Positions 9,129 through 17,610 of a stretch of 45,000 nt of DNA are shown here, piece after piece (within the stretch, counting starts at the first letter, position 1; every line of letters begins with the position of its first letter). The stretch is from Clostridia bacterium (GTDB lineage: Bacteria > Bacillota > Clostridia > TANB77 > CAG-508): assembly GCA_017939755.1 (NCBI GenBank), contig JAGBAJ010000059.1, positions 1-45,000 on the forward strand. The letters run 5' to 3'. Both the position numbers and the translations under genes were made by a program. The notes beneath the pieces were generated by a model. It was not told where the DNA came from. It searched no databases and worked only from the letters and a program-made list of their open reading frames with translations.

Positions 9129-9157
9129 TTGCAATTTATGTAAAATTGTAATATAAT
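9129..9157 (+). promoter_or_regulatory. Sigma-A-type promoter for the FAD oxidoreductase gene
   Basis: -35 TTGCAA (9129-9134), 17-base spacer, -10 TATAAT (9152-9157); the start codon follows 27 bases later. Confidence 0.6.
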
Positions 9158-9184
9158 TGCATAAAATTTTAATAAGGAAGAATT

Positions 9185-10741
9185 ATGATTAGATTAAGTA
9201 ATATAAAAATTAAAGAAGATTTAAATGATGAAGAGCTATTTAATAAAATTTATAAAAAATATAGAATAAATGCACTAGAAGTTACAGAGCGTAGAATAGT
9301 AAAAAAGTCTATTGATGCAAGAAATAAATCAGATATTTTTTATAATTATATAGTTGAGCTTTCTTGTAAAAATGAGAGCAAAATAAGAGATGCAAAAAAA
9401 GTAGAAGAGCCTAAAACGCTAAAAGTAAATATTAATAGAAAAAGTAAATTTAAACCTGTTATTGTAGGTGCTGGACCTGCAGGTTTGTTTGCCGCTCTTA
9501 CATTAGTTCAAAATGGTATTAAACCAATTGTTATTGAACAGGGCAAGAAAGTAGATGAAAGAAAAAAAGATGTTGATGAATTTTTAGAAACAGGAAAATT
9601 AAATACACTTTCAAATGTTCAGTTTGGAGAAGGTGGAGCAGGCACATTTTCTGATGGAAAGCTTACAAGTGGAATACATAATCCATTATGCAAAATTGTG
9701 TTACAAGAATTTTACAATTTTGGGGCACCAGAGCAAATTTTGTACATAAATAAACCTCATATCGGTACAGACAATTTGGTAAACATTATTAAAAATATGA
9801 GGAATAAAATAATTGAACTTGGTGGAACCTTTTTATTTAACGAAAAGGTTGTAGATTTTGAAATTGATAGTGGTAAAATTACAGGAGTTGTATGCAGCAG
9901 TGGAAAAAAAATTGAAACTGATAGCATTATACTTGCTATAGGTCATAGTGCTAGAGACACATTTGAAAAACTTTATAGAAAAGGTGTTACAATGGAAAAG
10001 AAAAACTTTTCTGTTGGAGTTAGAATTGAGCATAAACAATCGATGATCAACAAATCCCAATATGGGGAAAAAACTAAGTTAAAACTTCCTCCTGCCGAAT
10101 ACAAACTTGCATATCATGGTAGTGAAAGATCTTGTTATACATTTTGTATGTGCCCTGGGGGAGTAGTTATGGCATCTTCCAGCGAAGAAAATACAATTGT
10201 TACAAATGGTATGAGTAAATTTGCACGTGATGGTGAGAATGCAAATAGTGCAGTGTTAGTTAATGTTATGCCAGATGATTTTAAAGGTGATTCACCATTA
10301 GAAGGAATATATTTTCAAAAAGAGCTCGAGGAAAAGGCTTTTGCTCTTGGTGGAGGAAACTATTATGCACCAATACAACGATTTGAGGATTTTAAAAATA
10401 ATAAAAAGTCTACTTTTATTGGTAAAATAAAACCATCATATAAACCCGGTGTTAAATTATCAAATTTAAATGAAATTATGCCACATTTTGTTTCAAAAAC
10501 GTTAATTGAAGGTATAGAGCATTTTGATAAATCCATAAAAGGGTTTGCAGATCCAGATAGTATTTTAACGGGCATGGAAACAAGAAGTTCATCACCTGTT
10601 CAAATTACAAGGGATGAAAATAAGGAATCTAATATTAAAGGATTGTATCCATGTGGAGAAGGTGCAGGATATGCAGGTGGCATAATGTCTGCTGCAGTTG
10701 ACGGAATAAAGTGTGCAATAGCTGTTCTTGAAAAAGAGTAA
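9185..10741 (+). CDS. FAD-dependent dehydrogenase, COG2509 family
   Basis: This 518-residue protein has an N-terminal region of about 90 residues ahead of the dinucleotide-binding fold, which begins FKPVIVGAGPAGLFAALTLV (about residues 90-109, a GxGxxG motif). Next comes the conserved NVQFGEGGAGTFSDGKLTSG (about 144-163). A C-terminal GLYPCGEGAGYAGGIMSAAV (about 487-506) completes the FAD site. This architecture is that of COG2509 'uncharacterised FAD-dependent dehydrogenases', which are widespread in anaerobes and have no confirmed substrate. The start has only a weak GGAAG site and is supported by the promoter at 9129-9157. It is followed after 56 bases by the bofA-like gene. Confidence 0.9.
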   Translation: MIRLSNIKIKEDLNDEELFNKIYKKYRINALEVTERRIVKKSIDARNKSDIFYNYIVELSCKNESKIRDAKKVEEPKTLKVNINRKSKFKPVIVGAGPAGLFAALTLVQNGIKPIVIEQGKKVDERKKDVDEFLETGKLNTLSNVQFGEGGAGTFSDGKLTSGIHNPLCKIVLQEFYNFGAPEQILYINKPHIGTDNLVNIIKNMRNKIIELGGTFLFNEKVVDFEIDSGKITGVVCSSGKKIETDSIILAIGHSARDTFEKLYRKGVTMEKKNFSVGVRIEHKQSMINKSQYGEKTKLKLPPAEYKLAYHGSERSCYTFCMCPGGVVMASSSEENTIVTNGMSKFARDGENANSAVLVNVMPDDFKGDSPLEGIYFQKELEEKAFALGGGNYYAPIQRFEDFKNNKKSTFIGKIKPSYKPGVKLSNLNEIMPHFVSKTLIEGIEHFDKSIKGFADPDSILTGMETRSSSPVQITRDENKESNIKGLYPCGEGAGYAGGIMSAAVDGIKCAIAVLEKE

Positions 10742-10797
10742 AATTATTAAATGCATAATTGTCCAAATAAAATCATACATAGTATAGAGGTGATTGT

Positions 10798-11058
10798 TTG
10801 GAGAATTATGCTTTATTTGTATACATAGTTTGTATAATGGCTATAATAATTATTGGTAGAATGTTTATTTTTCCAATAAAAAAAATATTAAAACTTATAA
10901 TTAATTCCGTATTGGGAGCTGGTGTTTTATATGTTATTAACATTATTGGAGCAAATTTTAATTTTCATATTGGTCTAAATTGGTGGACAATTTTATGTAC
11001 AGGAATATTTGGAATACCAGGATTAGTATTAGTTATAGCTCTAAAACTATTTGGATAA
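10798..11058 (+). CDS. bofA: BofA-family protein (pro-sigma-K processing inhibitor-like)
   Basis: This 86-residue membrane protein has two or three hydrophobic segments and ends with the BofA family signature GIFGIPGLVLVIALKLF (about residues 69-85). In Bacillus, BofA holds the SpoIVFB protease inactive at the outer forespore membrane until pro-sigma-K should be cleaved. Clostridia keep BofA-like proteins even where this checkpoint differs, so the exact role here is inferred. It starts with TTG at 10798; TAGAGGTGAT just upstream is a strong ribosome-binding site and no ATG is suitably placed. Together with ylbJ it marks this genome as that of a spore former. Confidence 0.83.
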   Translation: MENYALFVYIVCIMAIIIIGRMFIFPIKKILKLIINSVLGAGVLYVINIIGANFNFHIGLNWWTILCTGIFGIPGLVLVIALKLFG

Positions 11059-11084
11059 AAATAAAAAAAGTACCAATAAACTCT

Positions 11085-11119
11085 TTAACAATAACATAAA
11101 AAGTTATATAATATAACTT
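11085..11119 (+). promoter_or_regulatory. Probable ldh promoter with a palindrome over the -10 box
   Basis: TTAACA (11085-11090) and TATAAT (11107-11112) are 16 bases apart. The -10 hexamer sits inside a perfect 19-bp palindrome, AAGTTATAT-A-ATATAACTT (11101-11119), which could be a repressor site. It does not match the usual Rex site (TTGTTAAnnnnTTAACAA). Confidence 0.5.
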
Positions 11120-11178
11120 GTGCTATTTATAGTAAGGAAAAACAAATTTTATACTATAAGGAAGGAATGTGATTAAAT

Positions 11179-12132
11179 ATGAAAAAAGGTAAAGTAGTTT
11201 TAATAGGTACAGGATTTGTAGGAATGAGTATGGCATATGCTATGCTTAATAGGGGAGGCATTCATGAACTAGTTCTAATCGATATAGACAAAAATAAAAC
11301 AATAGGCGAAGAAATGGATTTATCACATGGATTGCCATTTGCACCAACAAAAATGGTTATTAAGGCTGGAGAGTATAAAGATTGTAAAGATGCTCAAGTT
11401 ATAGTTATAACGGCAGGAATTGCACAAAAACCGGGACAAACTAGACTTGAATTGGCAGAAATAAATGCAAAAATAATGAAGAGCATTACAGAAAATATAA
11501 TGGCAAGTGGATTTAATGGCGTTATTGTTGTTGCAAGTAATCCAGTAGATTTAATGACATATGTAGTATCAAAAGTTTCAGGTCTTCCAGAGCATCAAGT
11601 TTTTGGATCTGGAACAGTTTTAGATACTGCTAGATTACGTTATTTGACAGCGGAATATCTTGATATGTCAAGTAAAAATATTCATGCTTATGTAATGGGG
11701 GAACATGGCGATTCTTCTTTTGTTCCATGGGAGCATGCATATGTTGGTTGCAAAAAGGTAAAAGACGTAATGATGGATGGAAAACATCCAATGACAGATT
11801 TAGAAAAAATTCATAAAGGTGTTGTTAATGCAGCATACGAAATTATAGAAAAGAAAAAGGCGACTTATTATGGAATTGGTGTTGCCTTGGCAAGAATTGT
11901 AAAAGCGATAGTTGAAAACGAAAATGCTATTTTAACAGTCTCAACATATTTAAAAGATGGTGAATATGGACAAGACGATATTTATATTGGAGTTCCAGCT
12001 GTAATAAATTCAACAGGTGTACGTGAACTATTAAAATTAGAGCTTACAGATGAAGAGCAAGCAAAATTAGATGAGAGCTGTAGAGTGTTAAAAGAAATGA
12101 GAAAAAATGGAATTGATGATTTAATAAAGTAA
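11179..12132 (+). CDS. ldh: L-lactate dehydrogenase
   Basis: This 317-residue enzyme would reduce pyruvate to L-lactate and regenerate NAD+ in fermentation. The Rossmann motif VVLIGTGFVGMS is at the N-terminus. An acidic LIDID end of beta-2 binds NAD. The substrate loop ITAGIAQKPGQTRLEL has Gln at the position that makes the enzyme a lactate rather than a malate dehydrogenase. ASNPVD, DTARLRY (substrate-binding Arg) and GEHGDSS (catalytic His, about residue 176) all follow in order. A GGAAGGAATGTG ribosome-binding region precedes the ATG. It appears to be a single gene with its own promoter at 11085-11119 and is followed by a repeat hairpin at 12139-12254 that could stop transcription. Confidence 0.95.
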   Translation: MKKGKVVLIGTGFVGMSMAYAMLNRGGIHELVLIDIDKNKTIGEEMDLSHGLPFAPTKMVIKAGEYKDCKDAQVIVITAGIAQKPGQTRLELAEINAKIMKSITENIMASGFNGVIVVASNPVDLMTYVVSKVSGLPEHQVFGSGTVLDTARLRYLTAEYLDMSSKNIHAYVMGEHGDSSFVPWEHAYVGCKKVKDVMMDGKHPMTDLEKIHKGVVNAAYEIIEKKKATYYGIGVALARIVKAIVENENAILTVSTYLKDGEYGQDDIYIGVPAVINSTGVRELLKLELTDEEQAKLDESCRVLKEMRKNGIDDLIK

Positions 12133-12138
12133 GGCTAT

Positions 12139-12254
12139 GTTACAATTCACAGCTTAATTTCATTTCATATAAGATTAGTGATATCGTGTAATATTATAAA
12201 TTTACACGATATCACTAATCTTTATTATTTTATTCTAAAGCTGTGAATTGTAAC
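12139..12254 (+). repeat. Complete MITE-like GTTACAATTCACAGC inverted-repeat element
   Basis: The outer ends are inverted repeats: GTTACAATTCACAGCTTaA at the left and TctAAAGCTGTGAATTGTAAC at the right. A second, long inverted repeat lies inside: AAGATTAGTGATATCGTGTAA with its complement, separated by about 9 bases. The whole 116-bp unit can fold into one nested hairpin. It begins 7 bases after the ldh stop. This is the best-preserved copy of a family also seen at 1869, 24022, 25320, 31401 and 35015. Confidence 0.85.
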
Positions 12255-12275
12255 AGCTATTATATAACAAATAAA

Positions 12276-12385
12276 CATTGCACAGAAAATTTATTGTCAT
12301 AAATTTTCGCGCACGAACAATTACACGTGGGCTGAACTTTATACTAGATAATTTAGGATATTAATCAGCCTGCTATTGTTCTAGA
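12276..12385 (+). repeat. AT-rich dispersed sequence with hairpin, related to 25692-25790
   Basis: CATTGC, an AAATTT-rich hairpin (GAAAATTTAT-tgtc-ATAAATTTTC, 12285-12308), GCGCACGAACAA and ACGTGG occur in the same order and spacing as a diverged sequence starting at 25692. A further part, TTAATCAGCCTGCTATTG (12361-12378), nearly matches 167-184. With the element at 12139-12254 and the promoter at 12409-12437 this accounts for the 349-base gap between ldh and the next gene. Confidence 0.45.
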
Positions 12386-12408
12386 GCATAAATTTAGTGA
12401 TTAAATTA

Positions 12409-12437
12409 TTGAAATTTGCTAAATTATATTATATAAT
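12409..12437 (+). promoter_or_regulatory. Sigma-A-type promoter for the orphan P-loop gene
   Basis: -35 TTGAAA (12409-12414), a 17-base spacer and -10 TATAAT (12432-12437), 44 bases before the chosen ATG. Confidence 0.65.
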
Positions 12438-12481
12438 TACGCTGCAAAACAACAATAAATTTATTGAAAGGGGCTGTGCTC

Positions 12482-12976
12482 ATGTTGTTGAAAGTCAAGG
12501 CTATGGTGGTTATCATCGTTGGCCGAATCTCATCCGGAAAAATGTCTTTTAGTCATCGGCTTATAGACAACTACCCATTGGGTGGCGGTATGAATGTAGT
12601 ATATAATGGGTCCCAATTGGTCACAGAAAAGACAAAAGAAAAACTGAAAGATAAGCTTAATGTCATCAGAAGAAGAGCTAAAAATGGTATGTTCACTACA
12701 GTGGTATGCAATCAAACTAGCAGGGCAGAAATTCAGAATCTTATATCTTCACTTAGAGGAGTAAAAACCCATGTGTTGATATTTGATCTGGATAATGCAT
12801 TGCTTGAGGAATTTCTGAGTAATAATAGCACAAAATATAAAAAGTATGATATTACTAAGGACATGCATAAATTTAATACCATAAGGAACATGGAATTTCC
12901 TAGCAATGTAATCTGTGTAACACAGATTACTAACCCGAAGAAAATCGAAAAAATCGAATTCGAATTAGAAATTTGA
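12482..12976 (+). CDS. Orphan P-loop NTPase/kinase-like protein
   Basis: This 164-residue protein starts with a hydrophobic beta-strand and a Walker A-like loop, MVVIIVGRISSGKMSFSHRL, in which GRISSGK fits GxxxxGK but Met replaces the usual Ser/Thr. A second strand followed by VVCNQTSRAEIQNLISSLRG resembles the switch region of P-loop kinases (normally ...D-x-N-x-S-R...), and VLIFDLDNALLEEFL gives a further strand. No catalytic role can be assigned and the Lys-Met change may weaken nucleotide binding. ATG 12482 follows AAAGGGG by about 9 bases; an in-frame TTG at 12464 is less likely. Its base composition and codon choice are clearly richer in G+C than neighbouring genes, with its own promoter and a hairpin after it, suggesting horizontal acquisition. 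Confidence 0.65.
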   Translation: MLLKVKAMVVIIVGRISSGKMSFSHRLIDNYPLGGGMNVVYNGSQLVTEKTKEKLKDKLNVIRRRAKNGMFTTVVCNQTSRAEIQNLISSLRGVKTHVLIFDLDNALLEEFLSNNSTKYKKYDITKDMHKFNTIRNMEFPSNVICVTQITNPKKIEKIEFELEI

Positions 12977-13019
12977 TGAGACATTTTTAACTTGAGGTTT
13001 GATGGAATATTAAACCTGA

Positions 13020-13054
13020 AAACATTCACATGGACATTGTCTATGTGAATGTTT
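13020..13054 (+). terminator. Hairpin, possible terminator of the P-loop gene
   Basis: A 12-bp perfect stem, AAACATTCACAT (13020-13031) with ATGTGAATGTTT (13043-13054). The following sequence is only moderately T-rich (GGCTATTTAAT), so termination strength is uncertain. Just after it, 13080-13100 carries a right-end fragment (CTAAAGCTTTGAATAGTAAC) of the GTTAC repeat family. Confidence 0.5.
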
Positions 13055-13139
13055 GGCTATTTAATACATTATAATTTTGTCTAAAGCTTTGAATAGTAAC
13101 GACCGTAACATTTAATAGGAAAATTTTACATCAGGAGTA

Positions 13140-13168
13140 TTGATATTATGTGAAAAATATGTTAATAT
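13140..13168 (+). promoter_or_regulatory. Promoter for the pheST T-box transcript
   Basis: -35 TTGATA (13140-13145), 17-base spacer and -10 TAATAT (13163-13168), about 58 bases before the first conserved T-box sequence. Confidence 0.55.
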
Positions 13169-13225
13169 AAAAAACATATTAATATTGCCGATTAAAAAGC
13201 AAAGTAGTATATAGTTAATTGTTAT

Positions 13226-13441
13226 AGAGAGAATTTGGGTTGTTAGCTGTGAGCCCAAAAAACAAATATATACGAAATTTCACTTTTTAGGTTGCATACT
13301 GAAGTAATAGTAGGTAAGTACGGTTGTTACGTTAAAACTATAATAAGATATATAAAGGAAGGCTAAAATATATGCTTTCAAATATATAAATTTAGGTGGT
13401 ACCACGAGCTATTCGTCCTAATCAGGATGAATAGTTTTTTT
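13226..13441 (+). promoter_or_regulatory. T-box leader (tRNA-Phe responsive) of pheS
   Basis: The leader opens with the AGAGAG box of stem I. A specifier region, ACGAAATTTCACT, offers a TTC phenylalanine codon near 13275. The T-box itself reads AGGTGGTACCACG at 13394-13406; its TGGT would pair with the ACCA 3' end of uncharged tRNA-Phe. The terminator stem CTATTCGTCC (13409-13418) pairs with GGATGAATAG (13425-13434) and is followed by seven T residues. Known T-box behaviour predicts readthrough into pheS when uncharged tRNA-Phe accumulates. The specifier assignment is from sequence position rather than a computed fold. Confidence 0.88.
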
Positions 13442-13446
13442 GATTC

Positions 13447-13526
13447 GCTGTTTTTGGGGACGACTTTCAAAAAACATCAAAAGCATAACTGATTTTGGGC
13501 ATGACTTAAAGAAAATCAAAAACAGC
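13447..13526 (+). repeat. Inverted-repeat element between Phe T-box and pheS
   Basis: GCTGTTTTTG at 13447-13456 is the exact complement of CAAAAACAGC near 13517-13526, so the 80-base segment can close as a long hairpin. Its left end (GCTGTTTTTGGGGACGAC, then TTTCAAAAAACATCAAA) is nearly identical to 30936-30970, which marks a second dispersed repeat family. Confidence 0.6.
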
Positions 13527-13549
13527 ACCACCAAGGAAAGGAAGATAGT

Positions 13550-14602
13550 ATGAAAGAGCAAATTGAAAAAATTAAATTATCTGCTAAAGAAGAAATCGCA
13601 AAAGTAGCAGATTTAAAATCTTTAGTAGACCTAAAAGTCAAGTATTTAGGAAAAAAAGGAGAGCTTACATCAGTGCTTAGAGGTATGGGAGCTTTATCAC
13701 CAGAAGAAAGACCTGTTATAGGAAGTTTAGTTAATGAAGTTAGAGATGAATTAGAAGCTCTAATTTCAGAGAAGGAAAACGAATTTAAACAAGCAGAGCT
13801 TAATAAAAAACTTGAAAAAGAAACGATTGATATAACACTTCCAAGTAAAAAGGCCATAAGAGGTAGTATGCATCCGCTAAACAGAACAATTGAAGAAATT
13901 GAGGATTTATTCATTTCTATGGGCTATGAGGTAATTGATGGACCAGAGCTTGAAACAGATGAATTTTGCTTTGAAAGGTTAAATCTTCCAAAGGGACATC
14001 CTGCAAGGGATATGCAAGATTCATTCTATATAACAGATGAGTACTTATTACGTACACAAACGTCAGCAGTTCAAGCTCATACAATGCTTAAATATGCTCA
14101 AGATCAAAAGCCTATAAAGATGATTTGTATTGGAAAGACATATAGAAGAGAAGATGATGCAACACATTCTCATCAATTTAATCAAGTAGAAGGATTAGTA
14201 ATTGATAGAAAAGAAAATAAGGTATCATTGGCAGATTTAAAGGGAACTCTTGAAGTTTTTATGAAAAAAATGCTAGGAGAAAACACAAAATTACGTTTTA
14301 GACCAAGCTATTTCCCATTTACTGAGCCATCATATGAGGTTGATTGTACATGTTTTAAATGCGGAGGAAAGGGATGTAGTCTTTGTAAACAAACTGGTTG
14401 GATAGAAGTTTTAGGATCTGGAATTGTACATCCAAATGTGTTAAAGATGAATGGATATGACCCAGAAGAATGGGGAGGTTTTGCGTTCGGAACAGGCATA
14501 GATAGATTAGCAATGTTTAAATATGGAATTCCAGATATGAGATATTTATACGCAAATGACGTAAGATTTTTAAATCAATTTGATAGAAAAGATATAGACT
14601 AG
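13550..14602 (+). CDS. pheS: Phenylalanine-tRNA ligase alpha subunit
   Basis: This 350-residue class II synthetase subunit has an N-terminal coiled coil for tRNA contact (residues 1-85) and then the catalytic core: [14 protein letters not shown] (about 105-118), motif 2 [18 protein letters not shown] (about 200-217) and motif 3 [17 protein letters not shown] (about 309-325). A Cys-rich insert, [19 protein letters not shown] (about 267-285), could bind zinc and occurs in some pheS lineages. The ribosome-binding site AAGGAAAGGAAG precedes the ATG. It is controlled by the T-box at 13226-13441 and continues into pheT after 71 bases that hold repeat copy B. Confidence 0.97.
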   Translation: MKEQIEKIKLSAKEEIAKVADLKSLVDLKVKYLGKKGELTSVLRGMGALSPEERPVIGSLVNEVRDELEALISEKENEFKQAELNKKLEKETIDITLPSKKAIRGSMHPLNRTIEEIEDLFISMGYEVIDGPELETDEFCFERLNLPKGHPARDMQDSFYITDEYLLRTQTSAVQAHTMLKYAQDQKPIKMICIGKTYRREDDATHSHQFNQVEGLVIDRKENKVSLADLKGTLEVFMKKMLGENTKLRFRPSYFPFTEPSYEVDCTCFKCGGKGCSLCKQTGWIEVLGSGIVHPNVLKMNGYDPEEWGGFAFGTGIDRLAMFKYGIPDMRYLYANDVRFLNQFDRKDID

Positions 14603-14610
14603 TATTAGGG

Positions 14611-14654
14611 AGTGTCCCCAATTTTAAAAATTTGAAATTGAACCCCGTCCCTAA
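14611..14654 (-). repeat. GGGACGGGGTT dispersed repeat, copy B (inverted)
   Basis: Read on the minus strand it gives TTAGGGACGGGGTTCAATTT at one end and TTGGGGACACT at the other, matching copies C and D. It sits inside the pheS-pheT operon, just before the pheT ribosome-binding site AAGGAGG (14659-14665). Confidence 0.75.
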
Positions 14655-14673
14655 TTTAAAGGAGGAAATATTA

Positions 14674-17047
14674 ATGATTTTAAGTAGAAACTTTGTTAAA
14701 GACTATATAGATTTAGATGATAATCTAGACATAAAAACAATTGGCGAGGATATGACAAGAGCTCGGTAATGAGTACGACGAAGCTCGTAAATTCATTGAT
14801 TGTACAAATCTTGTAATTGGTGAAATAATTGAGTGTGTAGAGCATCCAGATTCAGATCATTTACATGTTTGTAAAGTTAATGTTGGAAAAGATATTTTAC
14901 AAATAGTTTGTGGAGCTCCTAATGCAAGAGCTGGCATAAAAGTAATAGTTGCTTTGTCTGGGGCAAAACTTCCTGGTGGAGATATTAAAGCAGGAGCAAT
15001 TAGAGGAGTAGAATCAAATGGTATGATGTGCTCTATTGCTGAGCTTGGTTTAGATAATAAATTTTTAAAGCCAGAAGATAAAGATGGAATTGCTGAATTA
15101 GGAGATGACGCAGTTCCAGGAGAAGACCCAATTAAATATTTAGGTTGGGACGACGAAATAGTAGACTTTGATTTAACAGCAAATAGAGGAGATTTACTAA
15201 GTATGCTAGGTATGGCATATGAATTAGGTGCTATATACGATAAATCAGTAAATGTGCCAGATTTGTCTCATAGAGAATCTGGAGATGATATTAACAATTC
15301 TTTTAAAGTTGATGTTCAAACAGAAAATTGTAAACTATTTTTAGCTAGAAAGGTTGAGAATGTAGAAATAAAAGAAAGCCCTGCATTTATAAAAAATAGG
15401 TTAATGGCATGCGGAATTAGACCAATTAATAATGTTGTTGACATTAGTAATTATGTAATGTTAGAGCTTGGTCAACCACTTCACTTCTACGATGCAGATA
15501 ACCTAGGAGATACAATTATTGTAAGAATGGCAGAAAATGGAGAAAAACTTACAACCTTAGATGATATAGAAAGATCTTTAGATGATAATGATATAGTTAT
15601 TGCTAATAAACAAAGAGCAGTTGGACTTGCTGGTGTAATGGGTGGTCTTGATACAGAAGTTGTTCCAGAAACAAGAAATGTTATTATTGAATCTGCTATT
15701 TTTGATGGTGTCAAAGTTAGAAAAACATCAAAGAAAATTGTAAGAAGTGAAGCAAGTAACAGATTCGAAAAAGGATTAGATGCAAAAAGAACATACATGG
15801 CAATGGAAAGAGCTTGCCAACTATTAGAAAAGTACGCAGGTGGGGTAGTTGTAACAGGAATGTGCCAATATGATGTTACTGAGTCTGAAGATAAGAAAAT
15901 CAAACTATCTTACCAAAATGTAAATGATGTTTTAGGTTCAAATATTTCTAAAGAAGAAATTTTAGATGTATTTAGAAAGTTAGGATTTACTTGTGAAGCC
16001 AACGATACAGATGTCGTAGTATGTGTACCAAGCAGAAGACTTGATATATCAATTAAAGAAGACCTTATTGAGGAGGTTAGCAGAATTTATGGTGTTGATA
16101 ATATAGAAGGAACAATTCCAACAATGGGAGAAAAAATGGGAGATTATGATGATACAATTAGATCAATTAGACACAAAATGTCTGAACTTGGTTTAAATGA
16201 AACTTTAACATATATCCTAATTAATGATAAAAACGTACACAAATACACAACCGACAAGTTCGAAGAATTACGATTATTAGATCCAATAACAGAGGACCGT
16301 AATACATTGAGATATAGCGTAATTCCATCACTTGTAAAAACATACGAGTATAATAAGGCTCACTATAACAAAGACATATCAATTTTCGAAATAGGAAAAG
16401 GTTTTTTCAAAAAAGGTGAGGAGTATGGTGAAAATCAAAAAGTTGCAGCTCTTATGACCGGAAAATATTATGTTGGTGTTGGAAATCAGGCAAATGTTGA
16501 TTTTTACATTATGAAAGGTATAGTGGAAGAACTATTAGACTTCTTAGGATATGCTAATAGATATAGTTTTGTTATACCAAAAGAAATACCTGCTGAATTC
16601 CATCCAGGACAAGTTTCATCAATTAATGTAAATGGTGAAGACATAGGCATCATGGGAAAATTACACCCATCAGAGACAAAGGACAGCGTATATGTAATGG
16701 AGATTAATTTAGATAAATTATTGGCTAAGAGAGTTGGAAAGATGAAGTACAAAGAAATTGCTGTATATCCAAATGTAAACAAAGATGTAGCTTTTGTAAT
16801 GGACAAATCTAAAACATCAAAAGAAATAGAAATGGTCATCAAAAAAGCAGGGGGAAGTCTATTAACAAATATCGAAGTATTTGATGTATATACAGGTGAA
16901 AATATCGGAGAAAACGAAAAATCAATTGCATATTCATTAACTTTTAATAATCCAAAGAAAACATTAACAGAGGAAGAAATTACACCAATCTTTGAAAAGA
17001 TAATTGACATGGCCCAGAATAAATGTGGAGTTAAATTAAGAAAGTAA
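14674..17047 (+). CDS. pheT: Phenylalanine-tRNA ligase beta subunit, interrupted by an apparent 1-nt insertion
   Basis: The beta subunit carries the editing and tRNA-binding parts of the (alpha-beta)2 synthetase. A start at 14674 follows AAGGAGG and reads MILSRNFVKDYIDLDDNL...EDMTRAR, then meets TAA at once. Dropping one C at 14764 (GCTCGGTAAT to GCTGGTAAT) restores MTRAGNEYDEARKFIDCTN and a single frame of about 790 residues, the usual PheT length. After the break come the EMAP/tRNA-binding domain (HPDSDHLHVCKVNV), B3/B4 editing domain, B5 (SYQNVNDVLGSNISKEEIL), the class II-like core and a C-terminal anticodon-binding domain (IAVYPNVNKDVAFVMD). Since pheT is essential and the rest is intact, a sequencing or assembly error is the likeliest cause. 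A later TTG at 14954 is not a credible start. Confidence 0.9.
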
Positions 17048-17115
17048 AACAAGAACAAATCTGAAAAAATCGTAAAATCTCCGATTTCCGTAAATTTCCT
17101 AATATATAAAATAGA

Positions 17116-17147
17116 ATGTGGGCACCCCTAATGCCCACATTTTTTTA
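17116..17147. terminator. Intrinsic terminator after pheT
   Basis: ATGTGGGC (17116-17123) pairs with GCCCACAT (17133-17140) around a 9-base loop and is followed by a run of seven T. The A/T-rich left flank lets it also act for the convergent small gene ending at 17145. Confidence 0.85.
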
Positions 17148-17324
17148 CGATTCGTCAGACTCATCATCTAACTCATCGTCCTCATCAAGAGCGTCAAAGT
17201 CGGTTTTCCGGACAGCCCTGATGAAAAGACATATCCACAAAATAATGATTGCGCAGACAGCAAGGCACAGCAAGATGCCGATTACCTTCAGGAGTTCGAG
17301 GAGTATTGCAGTAAGAAGTGTCAT
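17145..17324 (-). CDS. Small single-pass membrane protein with acidic tail
   Basis: This 59-residue protein is mostly one long hydrophobic segment (LLTAILLELLKVIGILLCLA and on to about residue 34). A basic turn (FIRAVRKTD) and an Asp/Glu-rich tail (DEDDELDDESDES) follow. The layout predicts a membrane anchor with a cytosolic acidic end. The ATG at 17324 is chosen because GAAAGGATG lies about 8 bases before it; an in-frame ATG at 17342 is part of that site. The G+C content is visibly higher than in flanking genes. No family recognised. Confidence 0.6.
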   Translation of the reverse strand: MTLLTAILLELLKVIGILLCLAVCAIIILWICLFIRAVRKTDFDALDEDDELDDESDES

Positions 17325-17449
17325 TTTCGCACATCCTTTCAAAATATAAGATACTAGGGAAGTATCAAGATTAACATAATTATAACATTATTCTCAGAAT
17401 AAAGCAAATAAGCATAAATTAGAGAATCCTGTATTCTATAGAAATAAGA

Positions 17450-17478
17450 TTGATAAAATTATTTATCTAAGTTATAAT
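17450..17478 (+). promoter_or_regulatory. Sigma-A-type promoter for the 175-residue membrane protein
   Basis: -35 TTGATA (17450-17455), 17-base spacer, -10 TATAAT (17473-17478). The start codon is at 17611, leaving a leader of about 125 bases without recognised structure. Confidence 0.6.
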
Positions 17479-17610
17479 TAATTAAAAGATGAAAAGTATG
17501 AAGAAATTCATATAGCAAAATAGTAATTAGGTGGTTGAAAAAAATTAAGACTTTATGTATAATTGAAGAGGAAAGTTAAGTTGAAAAATCGAAACTTTAG
17601 GAGGGAAATT

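Noticed and set aside
11101..11119. Rex-binding site at ldh
   Set aside because: The palindrome lacks the TTGTTAA-type half-sites of Rex; only a generic operator can be proposed.
14954..17047. A shorter pheT starting at TTG 14954
   Set aside because: It would remove the start of the tRNA-binding domain and has no ribosome-binding site; the true start is 14674 with a frameshift at 14764.
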